Of a stretch of 6,311 nucleotides of DNA, positions 1 through 5,710 are shown in pieces. The stretch is taken from contig JACNJG010000141.1 of NCBI GenBank assembly GCA_014382685.1, positions 1-6,311 on the forward strand, given 5' to 3'. Made by a program: the position numbers and the translations under genes. Source of the stretch: Candidatus Cloacimonadota bacterium. Lineage in GTDB: Bacteria; Cloacimonadota; Cloacimonadia; JGIOTU-2. Within the stretch, counting starts at the first letter, position 1, and each line of letters starts with the position of its first letter. The notes below the pieces were generated by a model. The model was not told the DNA's origin and ran no database searches. It saw only the letters and a program-made list of their open reading frames with translations.

Positions 1-1
1 T

Positions 2-1054
2 GCCCAGGACATAACCTTCACTGCGGCAGACAACCCTAATGATGACGGCGGAGCAATTTTATTGGAATGGATCGCACCTGAATCAATTCCCGAAATGATC
101 ATCACACGTAGTATCAATAAAAAAGAATATATTGAAATCGCAAGGGTCACTCCACTGCTTAAAACATATGTTGATGATGAAAATATCGAGGACGGGCAGG
201 AATATTATTACAAACTTTCAGTCCTTAATGAGGATGGAGACATAGTGCAAAGCCACACTGCTTCTGCAATAGCCAAAGCTCAGTGGTTCAATACAGACAA
301 GATTTCCCTGCTTATCATGACAATACTTCTTAGCTGCGCTATAATCTATTTCATCCTCTCTGCCCGAAAAGGAAAGCGGCTTTACATCAGAAAGATAAGC
401 GGACTGGATACCATTGAGGAAGCAGTTGGTCGTGCTACTGAAATGGGAAAACCTCTTCTTTTTGTACCTGGTATCATGGATCTCGATGATATGCAGACAA
501 TTGCGGGTTTAAACATTTTGGGACACCTCGCTGAAAAGGTTGCTCAATATGATTCAACAATTCATGTTCCGGTGTGCCGTTCAATGGTGCTTTCCACAGC
601 AAAAGAGATCGTGAAAGAATCCTACCTTCGTGCCGGCAGACCCGATGCCTTTAAACCGGATTCTGTATTCTATCTTACCGATGACCAGTTCGGTTATGTA
701 GCTGGTGTCGATGGCATAATCTTGCGTGAGAAACCAGCTGCAACCTTCTATTTGGGGGCATTCTACGCAGAATCACTCATTCTCGCAGAAACGGGCTTTG
801 AAAGCGGAGCCATCCAGATAGCAGGCACAGCCATGCCTTCTCAGATCCCTTTCTTTGTCGCTGCGTGTGACTATACTTTGATCGGTGAAGAGCTTTTCGC
901 TGCATCTGCATATCTTTCAAATGAACCAACTCAGCTTGGAAGTTTGAAGGGGCAGGATGTGGGAAAAGCAATAATCATCATAACACTTCTTGTTGGTATT
1001 GTGCTCGAAATTTTCGGCATACATTTCCTAAAAGACTTTTTGGTAACACACTAA
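2..1054 (+). CDS. FN3-like / DUF6754 membrane protein, 5'-truncated
   Basis: The reading frame is open from base 2, so the start lies upstream. The TTG at 62 is an internal Leu codon inside the FN3-like domain and is not a start. 350 residues are visible. Residues 1-92 resemble a fibronectin type III domain (DNPNDDGG, then ILLEW, and EYYYKLSVLNEDGD near the end), which is usually an extracytoplasmic protein-interaction module. A membrane helix spans about 100-119 and is followed by the basic stretch ARKGKRLYIRK, which by the positive-inside rule puts the next part in the cytoplasm. Residues 128-310 form a conserved alpha/beta domain that I recognise from memory as DUF6754 (SGLDTIEEAVGRATEMGKP, FYLTDDQFGYVAGVDGI, ACDYTLIGEELFAASAYLS, LGSLKGQD). 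A second helix lies at about 321-340. No catalytic motif is evident and the function is unknown. It is the first visible gene of a four-gene membrane operon. Confidence 0.85.
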   Translation, partial: AQDITFTAADNPNDDGGAILLEWIAPESIPEMIITRSINKKEYIEIARVTPLLKTYVDDENIEDGQEYYYKLSVLNEDGDIVQSHTASAIAKAQWFNTDKISLLIMTILLSCAIIYFILSARKGKRLYIRKISGLDTIEEAVGRATEMGKPLLFVPGIMDLDDMQTIAGLNILGHLAEKVAQYDSTIHVPVCRSMVLSTAKEIVKESYLRAGRPDAFKPDSVFYLTDDQFGYVAGVDGIILREKPAATFYLGAFYAESLILAETGFESGAIQIAGTAMPSQIPFFVAACDYTLIGEELFAASAYLSNEPTQLGSLKGQDVGKAIIIITLLVGIVLEIFGIHFLKDFLVTH

Positions 1055-1070
1055 TATATAAAGAGGACAC

Positions 1071-1766
1071 ATGAGAAGACAAATTCCAATGCTCATCACC
1101 TTCTTTGTTGGTACACTTATAATTGTTTCTGAATTTATACCCCATAAACCCTTCGGCACTCTCTCAACCAGTTTGGAAGGATGGTTCCTGATCATTTCCG
1201 GCTTTGCCATCATTCTTGGACAGCTCAGCTTATTCAAAGTGAACATCATAAAAATTTCCCGCAAAGCTCCAAATTGGCCCTATTATATTATCGCTCTTGT
1301 AAGTTTTTCTATAATGGTCATTTGCGGTATTTTATGGGGAACTCAGAAGCAACCCGGACTCATTCCAATCAGCGACAAAATGCTAAATTTCTTCGGGTAC
1401 AAACCCTTTGATTACATCTTCAAATACATGTTTGAGAACCTATCTGCTACGATGTTTTCTTTGCTCGCATTCTTCATGGCTTCTGCATCTTACAGGGCGT
1501 TTCGTGCTCGTAGTCCCGAATCCACTTTACTTCTTGTCGCAGCAGTTCTCGTCATGCTGGGAAGGACTACGATCGGAAGTTCGTTGACTGGCTGGATACC
1601 TGAATCCCTCAGTTTTTTGCATCTGCCGAATATCGCTTCTTTCATCATGAAATACCCCAATACAGCAGGTCAGCGAGCAATTCTGATGTGTGCAGGATTG
1701 GGTGTGATCGGAAGCTCCCTACGCATTATTCTTGGCATTGAACGTTCATATTTAGGGGGTAAATAA
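1071..1766 (+). CDS. Polytopic membrane protein of the DUF6754-type module, unknown function
   Basis: A 231-residue, very hydrophobic protein with about six predicted membrane helices (roughly residues 6-22, 35-53, 70-90, 123-141, 151-170 and 203-222). The ATG at 1071 is preceded by GAGGA (1063-1067) and lies 16 nt after the stop of the DUF6754 gene, which indicates co-transcription. Notable segments are AFRARSPESTLLLVAAVLVM after helix 4 and LRIILGIERSYLGG at the C-terminus. Both look like the conserved signature of this family as I remember it beside DUF6754 genes. There is no transporter, channel or enzyme motif that I can name. The loops are short, so most of the protein is in the membrane. 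It is probably an integral subunit of a complex with its three neighbours; that role is inferred from context only. Confidence 0.85.
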   Translation: MRRQIPMLITFFVGTLIIVSEFIPHKPFGTLSTSLEGWFLIISGFAIILGQLSLFKVNIIKISRKAPNWPYYIIALVSFSIMVICGILWGTQKQPGLIPISDKMLNFFGYKPFDYIFKYMFENLSATMFSLLAFFMASASYRAFRARSPESTLLLVAAVLVMLGRTTIGSSLTGWIPESLSFLHLPNIASFIMKYPNTAGQRAILMCAGLGVIGSSLRIILGIERSYLGGK

Positions 1767-1767
1767 A

Positions 1768-2607
1768 ATGAAAATTTTTGAAAGATTCCTTCATATTGAC
1801 AGAAGAATTATTTTTGTGCTCATCTTCATCGGTGTGGCACTCCCTCTTATATGGACTTTGGGCTTCAATCTTGAAGTGACCGAAAATGTTCAAAGCGTGT
1901 ACGACCTTCTTGAAGGATTAGAACCCGGCACACGCATTCTCATTTCTTTTGATTATGGTCCTTCAACCAAACCCGAGATACAACCAATGGCGATAGCTTT
2001 GATGGAACAAGCATTCACTAATCGGATACGTATAATTGCGATAGCTCTCTGGCCTATGGGTGTGCAGATGTGCAATGAAGCATTCGAAAAAGTGAGTGCG
2101 GAATATCCAAATATTGAATACGGTATTGACTTCATTAATCTCGGTTACAAAGTAGGTGGGATGGTCACTATCAACCACATGGCAAAGGATTTTCGAAGCA
2201 CTTTTCCTACTGATGCAGGTGGGAATCCTGTCGATGAATTCCCAATTATGAAAGGTATCAAGAATTTCGATAAACTTGGCTGTGTGATCTCGCTTTCCGC
2301 AGGTGATCCGGGATTAAAACAGTGGGTCATGATCGCTCATGATACTTTTGGCAAACCGGTCTGCGGCGGAACAACTGCAGTACAGGCACCCATCATGCTT
2401 GCGTATGTGAATGAGCAGCAGCAACTTGTTGGCTTACTCGGTGGCTTGAAGGGTGCTGCAGAATATGAATTACTCGTGAACAAACCAGGTTTTGCAACTA
2501 AAGGAATGGATGCTCAATCTGTTGCCCATATCATTATAATTATTTTTATCCTGATCGGTAATATTGGATATTTTGCCACACGGAAACAAGATATAATGAA
2601 AGCATAG
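1768..2607 (+). CDS. Membrane-anchored extracytoplasmic alpha/beta protein of the DUF6754-type module
   Basis: 279 residues. The ATG at 1768 follows the previous stop by 1 nt and has the Shine-Dalgarno sequence AGGGGG (1754-1759). The basic N-terminus (ERFLHIDRR) precedes a helix at about 14-31, and a second helix lies at about 252-270 before the short basic tail TRKQDIMKA. Both ends should therefore be cytoplasmic, with residues 32-250 outside the membrane. That large domain starts with an alternating strand-helix-strand pattern (RILISFDYGPSTKPE, a helix near 70-84, then RIRIIAIALWP), followed by DFINLGYKVGG, VISLSAGDPG and GGTTAVQAPIMLAYV. No active-site signature or cysteine pattern known to me is present. 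Its order of strands and motifs resembles the DUF6754 domain encoded upstream (see findings). The function is unknown; a structural or sensing subunit of the operon's complex is an inference. Confidence 0.85.
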   Translation: MKIFERFLHIDRRIIFVLIFIGVALPLIWTLGFNLEVTENVQSVYDLLEGLEPGTRILISFDYGPSTKPEIQPMAIALMEQAFTNRIRIIAIALWPMGVQMCNEAFEKVSAEYPNIEYGIDFINLGYKVGGMVTINHMAKDFRSTFPTDAGGNPVDEFPIMKGIKNFDKLGCVISLSAGDPGLKQWVMIAHDTFGKPVCGGTTAVQAPIMLAYVNEQQQLVGLLGGLKGAAEYELLVNKPGFATKGMDAQSVAHIIIIIFILIGNIGYFATRKQDIMKA

Positions 2608-2622
2608 CGCTCGGAGGAATGA

Positions 2623-3264
2623 ATGGAAATTTTAATGCATAGAATCGGAATTTGGATAGGTGTTTTTCTCACTTTCGCAATTTTTAGCTTCCTCTACAAG
2701 GATAATCCTTTTTATAAGATAGCCGAGCAGATATTTATCGGAATTTCTGCCGGCTATTGGTTCATATATACGATTTACAACATACTGATACCTAATCTCT
2801 TTGTGCCTGTCACAACGGATCTGGCTCATAACTTTCTCCTCCTAATACCTGCATTTCTCGGTATCCTTATGCTTTGCAGATTGATCCCTTCAATCGACTG
2901 GGTAAGCCGATACGCACTTGCTGTAGTGGTCGGAACTACTGCCGGACTTTTCTTTAAGAGCTACCTGCAATCCGATGTATTGAATCAACTTACTGCAACG
3001 ATCATAAATCCTTTTGCCTCTGGCAATGCAGCTCAGATAATCGGCGAACTCATTCTGATAATCGGAACACTGACCGGTATTATCTATTTCTTCTTCAGCA
3101 AGAAACACGAGGGAGCTTTCGGCACAACAGCCCGTGTGGGTATCTATTTCCTTATGATAAGCTTCGGCGCTGCCTTTGGTTACACAGTAATGTCGCGTAT
3201 CTCACTGCTTATTGGACGATTGAACTTCCTGCTTGGTGATTGGCTGGGAATAATTAAACCGTAG
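2623..3264 (+). CDS. Second polytopic membrane protein of the DUF6754-type module
   Basis: 213 residues with about six predicted helices (roughly 8-24, 37-60, 69-86, 97-113, 138-158 and 170-200). The ATG at 2623 is 15 nt after the preceding stop, with GGAGGA at 2613-2618 leaving a short spacer. The ATG at 2635 (Met5) would sit too far from that site, and the ATG at 2619 is out of frame. Conserved-looking segments are FLYKDNPFYKIAEQIFIGIS near the N-terminus and FGAAFGYTVMSRISLLIGR near the C-terminus; as I recall, these recur in proteins beside DUF6754 genes. No known transporter or enzyme motif is visible. It appears to be the last gene of the membrane operon. It could form the membrane core together with the other polytopic subunit, but that is inference. 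Confidence 0.84.
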   Translation: MEILMHRIGIWIGVFLTFAIFSFLYKDNPFYKIAEQIFIGISAGYWFIYTIYNILIPNLFVPVTTDLAHNFLLLIPAFLGILMLCRLIPSIDWVSRYALAVVVGTTAGLFFKSYLQSDVLNQLTATIINPFASGNAAQIIGELILIIGTLTGIIYFFFSKKHEGAFGTTARVGIYFLMISFGAAFGYTVMSRISLLIGRLNFLLGDWLGIIKP

Positions 3265-3296
3265 AGCGTGTAGCATAGAGCATAGAGCGTATAGCG
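3262..3296 (+). repeat. Degenerate short tandem repeat of TAGAGC/TAGC units
   Basis: The stretch can be read as TAGAGCGTG, TAGCA, TAGAGCA, TAGAGCGTA, TAGCG: five imperfect units that each begin with TAG. The first TAG is the stop codon of the upstream gene, so the array begins exactly at the end of the coding region. It forms no convincing hairpin and no T-run follows, so it does not look like an intrinsic terminator. It could be a microsatellite-like intergenic element dispersed in this genome; that cannot be tested from one copy. Confidence 0.55.
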
Positions 3297-3368
3297 ATCC
3301 GGCTTCAGTTTATAATCCAGAAAAATGGTGTGTGAAATAGTGCGGAACGAACCTGAGCCATCTCAATC

Positions 3369-3395
3369 TTGACATCAATAGACAGCTCTTATCAA
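3369..3395 (+). promoter_or_regulatory. Weak sigma70-type promoter candidate upstream of the moxR-like gene
   Basis: A perfect TTGACA (3369-3374) is followed after only 15 nt by TATCAA (3390-3395), a four-of-six match to TATAAT. Transcription would start near 3402, about 25 nt before the ATG at 3428. The spacer is short and the -10 element imperfect, so this is tentative. It would give the ATPase expression independent of the membrane genes. Confidence 0.25.
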
Positions 3396-3415
3396 TCTAT
3401 CTCAAATTATTGAAT

Positions 3416-3421
3416 AAAGGA
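3416..3421 (+). promoter_or_regulatory. Shine-Dalgarno site fixing the moxR-like start
   Basis: AAAGGA lies 6 nt before the ATG at 3428. An in-frame TTG at 3410 lies upstream of this site and has no purine-rich site of its own, so 3428 is the preferred start and the protein is 333 residues rather than 339. Confidence 0.7.
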
Positions 3422-3427
3422 TATTTC

Positions 3428-4429
3428 ATGGATAGTATTGTCTCAAACAGCGATGTACAAACAATAGAAAATCTCTCTGAAACCAGAGCTAAAATTATAA
3501 ACGAGATCCATAAAGTGATCGTCGGGCAGGATAAAGTAATTGAATATTTCCTCATTTCCCTTTTTGCGAACGGACACTGCCTTTTAGTCGGTGTGCCTGG
3601 CTTGGCAAAAACACTCCTCATCAGCACCATTTCGCAGGTTCTTGACCTCAAATTCAGCAGAATACAATTCACACCAGATCTCATGCCTTCTGATATTACA
3701 GGCACTGATATTCTCACAGAAGATAAGACAACCGGCAAGCGTGCATTCCAATTTGTGAAGGGTCCCATTTTTGCAAATATTATCCTCGCAGATGAGATAA
3801 ACAGAACACCACCCAAAACACAATCCGCGCTTCTCGAGGCGATGCAGGAAAGAAATGTTACTGCAGGAAATCACACCTTCCCTCTTGCGCCACCCTTTTT
3901 TGTTCTGGCAACACAGAATCCTATTGAGCAGGAAGGCACCTATCCTCTGCCCGAAGCCCAACTCGACAGATTCATCTTTCATATCGATATTGATTATCCT
4001 TCTTATGAAGAGGAAAAGCAGATCGCTGAGATCACGACAAGCAGAGAATTCGAAGCCATACAAAAAATCGTGAGCGGAAAAGAAATTACAAAACTGCAAA
4101 AATTTATCTTTAAAATACCAGTACCCGAACACATTCTTGAAACTGCTGTGAATCTTGCCAGATCTTCCCGACCCAATTATGAGGACTCACCGGATTTTGT
4201 GAAAAACTGGGTCAACTGGGGAGCTGGTCCCCGTGCCTCGCAGTATCTTGTTCTTGCATCAAAGACACGTGCAGCATTGAATGGAAGAACCGTACCATCT
4301 ATGGAAGATATTGAGTTTGTTGCTACACCGATCCTCCAGCACAGGATCCTCTTGAACTTCGCAGCTGAAGCAGAGGGCATAACCTCAAAAGATGTCATTC
4401 AAAAACTGCTGGAAAGGGTGAAAAAATAG
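3428..4429 (+). CDS. MoxR-family AAA+ ATPase
   Basis: A complete 333-residue cytoplasmic AAA+ ATPase of normal length for MoxR proteins, which are thought to act as chaperones that remodel or insert metals into partner complexes. Visible motifs are Walker A GVPGLAKT (55-62), Walker B IILADE (118-123) followed by INRTPPKTQSALLEAMQE, sensor 1 ATQNP (161-165), the LDRF segment with its conserved arginine (R181), and the sensor 2 region WGAGPRAS (264-271). The alpha-helical lid follows to the C-terminus. No key residue is missing, so it should be an active ATPase. MoxR genes are usually followed by DUF58 and VWA-domain genes; here a gene-free spacer and an unrelated kinase operon follow. The nearest upstream gene, 163 nt away on the same strand, belongs to the membrane module, which is therefore the only visible candidate partner. 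The family assignment is secure; the client is unknown. Confidence 0.97.
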   Translation: MDSIVSNSDVQTIENLSETRAKIINEIHKVIVGQDKVIEYFLISLFANGHCLLVGVPGLAKTLLISTISQVLDLKFSRIQFTPDLMPSDITGTDILTEDKTTGKRAFQFVKGPIFANIILADEINRTPPKTQSALLEAMQERNVTAGNHTFPLAPPFFVLATQNPIEQEGTYPLPEAQLDRFIFHIDIDYPSYEEEKQIAEITTSREFEAIQKIVSGKEITKLQKFIFKIPVPEHILETAVNLARSSRPNYEDSPDFVKNWVNWGAGPRASQYLVLASKTRAALNGRTVPSMEDIEFVATPILQHRILLNFAAEAEGITSKDVIQKLLERVKK

Positions 4430-4533
4430 TAGCGTTAAGAAAATTCGGCTAATCATCCTATCCTTCATTATAACTTTTGGGGGGTATATCTCGTTCACTT
4501 CAATAAACTCGCACTTATATTGGAATTATTTTA

Positions 4534-4562
4534 TTGACATACAATTATAGAAAAAATTTAAA
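4534..4562 (+). promoter_or_regulatory. Candidate promoter for the DhaK-DhaL operon
   Basis: TTGACA (4534-4539) matches the -35 consensus exactly. With the standard 17-nt spacer it is followed by TTTAAA (4557-4562), a four-of-six match to the -10 consensus, within a very AT-rich stretch. This predicts a leader of about 130 nt before the DhaK start at 4700. The -10 match is imperfect and AT-rich DNA yields such matches easily. Confidence 0.4.
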
Positions 4563-4572
4563 GACTGGCGTG

Positions 4573-4597
4573 AAATCATAAAAAAGAAAAATCATAA
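4573..4597 (+). repeat. 9-nt direct repeat just downstream of the promoter candidate
   Basis: AAATCATAA occurs at 4573-4581 and again at 4589-4597, a 16-nt period with an A-rich spacer. Its position just after the predicted transcription start would suit an operator, but the sequence is simple and AT-rich and may repeat by chance. Confidence 0.25.
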
Positions 4598-4686
4598 GCA
4601 AAATGTAATTAAGCAAAGATATTAGGATTATTATACTGCGAGCCATGCAGCCGATTGCGATATTAGCCATCAACGCATGAAAGACC

Positions 4687-4692
4687 AAGGAG
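4687..4692 (+). promoter_or_regulatory. Strong Shine-Dalgarno site for the DhaK gene
   Basis: AAGGAG is followed by a 7-nt spacer and the ATG at 4700. Other upstream ATGs (4645, 4677, 4695) are out of frame, so this site fixes the start. Confidence 0.8.
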
Positions 4693-4699
4693 ATATGCA

Positions 4700-5710
4700 A
4701 TGAAAAAAATAATTAATGACCCTGCAGAATATGTCGCTGAGATGTTGGAGGGTCTTTGCGTGGCGCACCCGGAGTACTATCAGCAGGTAGGACCTCAGGG
4801 TCGCGTTATTGTTCGACCTGAAGCACTCATTACCGGTAAAGTGGGCATTGTAACTGGCGGGGGCTCGGGACACTTGCCAATTTTCACCGGATATGTTGGC
4901 AAGGGTTTGTTGGATGCGGCTGCCATTGGCGACGTATTCTGTTCGCCTACGACAGAGCAGATAGCCGAAGCCATGCGTCGGGCAAATAGTGGTTTGGGTG
5001 TAGTCCGGCTATACGGGAACTATGGTGGCGACGTCATGAATTTCGATATGGCAGGAGAGATGCTTGAGATGGAAGGTATAGAATCCACGACCGTCCTGCT
5101 TGCCGATGATGTTGTGAGTGCACCTCCGGAAGAGAAGGAGAAAAGGCGTGGGACGGGGGGCTTGGTTTACGCATTCAAAATAGCAGGAGCCAAAGCAGAT
5201 GAAAATGCCAAAATAGACGAGGTAACCCGGGTAGCTCAGAAAACAGCAGATCAATGCCGCTCAGTCGGAATAGCGTTAACTCCGTGCACGATTCCTCAAG
5301 CCGGAAAGCCAGGATTCGAGATCGGTGATGATGAAATGGAAATGGGCATGGGAATTCACGGCGAGCCGGGCGTCTGGCGTGGCAAGTTAAAGAAAGCTGA
5401 TGAGATCGCAGAGGAGATGTTCGATCTGATTACCAAAGACATTCCACTTGCCAGAGGCGATAATGTTTCAGTCATGGTAAACAGTCTTGGGGCGACGCCG
5501 ACTGAGGAACTATACATTGTATTCAGATACATAAAGAAGAAGCTCGATAATCTAAGTGTCAGGATCGTGATGCCGCTGGTCGGACACTACGCAACGTCAA
5601 TGGAGATGGCAGGTATGACATTAACGATCTGCCGACTGGACGACGAACTTGAGCGGCTGCTCATGGCTCCATGTGAATGTGCCTTCTGGAAGGTTGGCAC
5701 ATATGCATAA
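4700..5710 (+). CDS. dhaK: Dihydroxyacetone kinase DhaK-type substrate-binding subunit
   Basis: A 336-residue protein, close to the usual size of separate DhaK subunits. DhaK binds the ketose covalently through a histidine hemiaminal and DhaL delivers the phosphate, giving for example dihydroxyacetone phosphate for glycolysis. The substrate-site residues are all visible: GGGSGH at 53-58 (His58, equivalent to E. coli His56), NYGGD with Asp111 (E. coli Asp109), and GIHGEPG with His220 (E. coli His218). The signature is GGGSGHLP and NYGGDVMNFDMA rather than the canonical GGGSGHEP and NYTGD. This points to a divergent subfamily that may phosphorylate another short ketose such as erythrulose; that substrate is inference. 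The C-terminus (APCECAFWKVGTYA) carries an unusual pair of cysteines. The gene overlaps the DhaL gene by 8 nt, so the subunits are translationally linked. No dhaM, dhaR or glycerol dehydrogenase gene is in view, so the phosphate donor (ATP or PTS) is undetermined. Confidence 0.93.
   Translation: MKKIINDPAEYVAEMLEGLCVAHPEYYQQVGPQGRVIVRPEALITGKVGIVTGGGSGHLPIFTGYVGKGLLDAAAIGDVFCSPTTEQIAEAMRRANSGLGVVRLYGNYGGDVMNFDMAGEMLEMEGIESTTVLLADDVVSAPPEEKEKRRGTGGLVYAFKIAGAKADENAKIDEVTRVAQKTADQCRSVGIALTPCTIPQAGKPGFEIGDDEMEMGMGIHGEPGVWRGKLKKADEIAEEMFDLITKDIPLARGDNVSVMVNSLGATPTEELYIVFRYIKKKLDNLSVRIVMPLVGHYATSMEMAGMTLTICRLDDELERLLMAPCECAFWKVGTYA
5688..5693 (+). promoter_or_regulatory. Shine-Dalgarno site for the DhaL gene inside the DhaK gene
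   Basis: GGAAGG lies in the last codons of the DhaK gene, 9 nt before the ATG at 5703. It supports that start and the 8-nt overlap, consistent with coupled synthesis of the two subunits. Confidence 0.6.

Larger units (their letters stand above)
4430..4699 (+). other. AT-rich intergenic spacer without a supported gene
   Basis: These 270 nt separate the MoxR-like gene from the kinase operon. The central part is strongly AT-rich (about 20-28% G+C by hand count over 4501-4620), against roughly 42-55% in coding stretches I counted. It holds a promoter candidate, a 9-nt direct repeat and two loosely similar TGCGA...GCCAT stretches (4637-4646 and 4656-4670). I see no convincing intrinsic terminator after the MoxR-like gene. 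A short frame open from 4422 to the TAG at 4548-4550 encodes a hydrophobic, N-terminal-helix-like peptide (KKIRLIILSFIITFGG) but lacks ATG, GTG or TTG, so it is not called as a gene. Confidence 0.6.

Noticed and set aside
62..64. TTG as the start codon of the first gene
   Set aside because: The same frame is open back to base 2 and encodes FN3-like residues (DNPNDDGGAI) upstream, so the codon is internal and the gene is truncated by the window edge.
3262..3296. Repeat after the membrane operon as a CRISPR array or an intrinsic terminator
   Set aside because: Units are only 5-9 nt with no spacers, and there is no stable hairpin followed by a T-run.
3410..3412. TTG start for the MoxR-like gene
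   Set aside because: A clear AAAGGA site lies between it and the ATG at 3428, and the six added residues carry no family feature.
3584..4132. Long antisense open frames within the MoxR-like gene (also 3397-3816)
   Set aside because: They lie wholly or almost wholly opposite a well-supported AAA+ gene, have implausible Cys/Ser/Arg-rich composition and show no domain motif.
4631..4690. Possible tRNA or small structured RNA before the DhaK gene
   Set aside because: No cloverleaf, TTCRANY-like T-loop or extended pairing could be found by eye; only a 4-bp CTGC/GCAG stem.
4675..4698. GCAT...ATGC inverted repeat around the DhaK Shine-Dalgarno site as an RNA switch
   Set aside because: The stem is only 4 bp with a 16-nt loop; too weak to support a regulatory structure.
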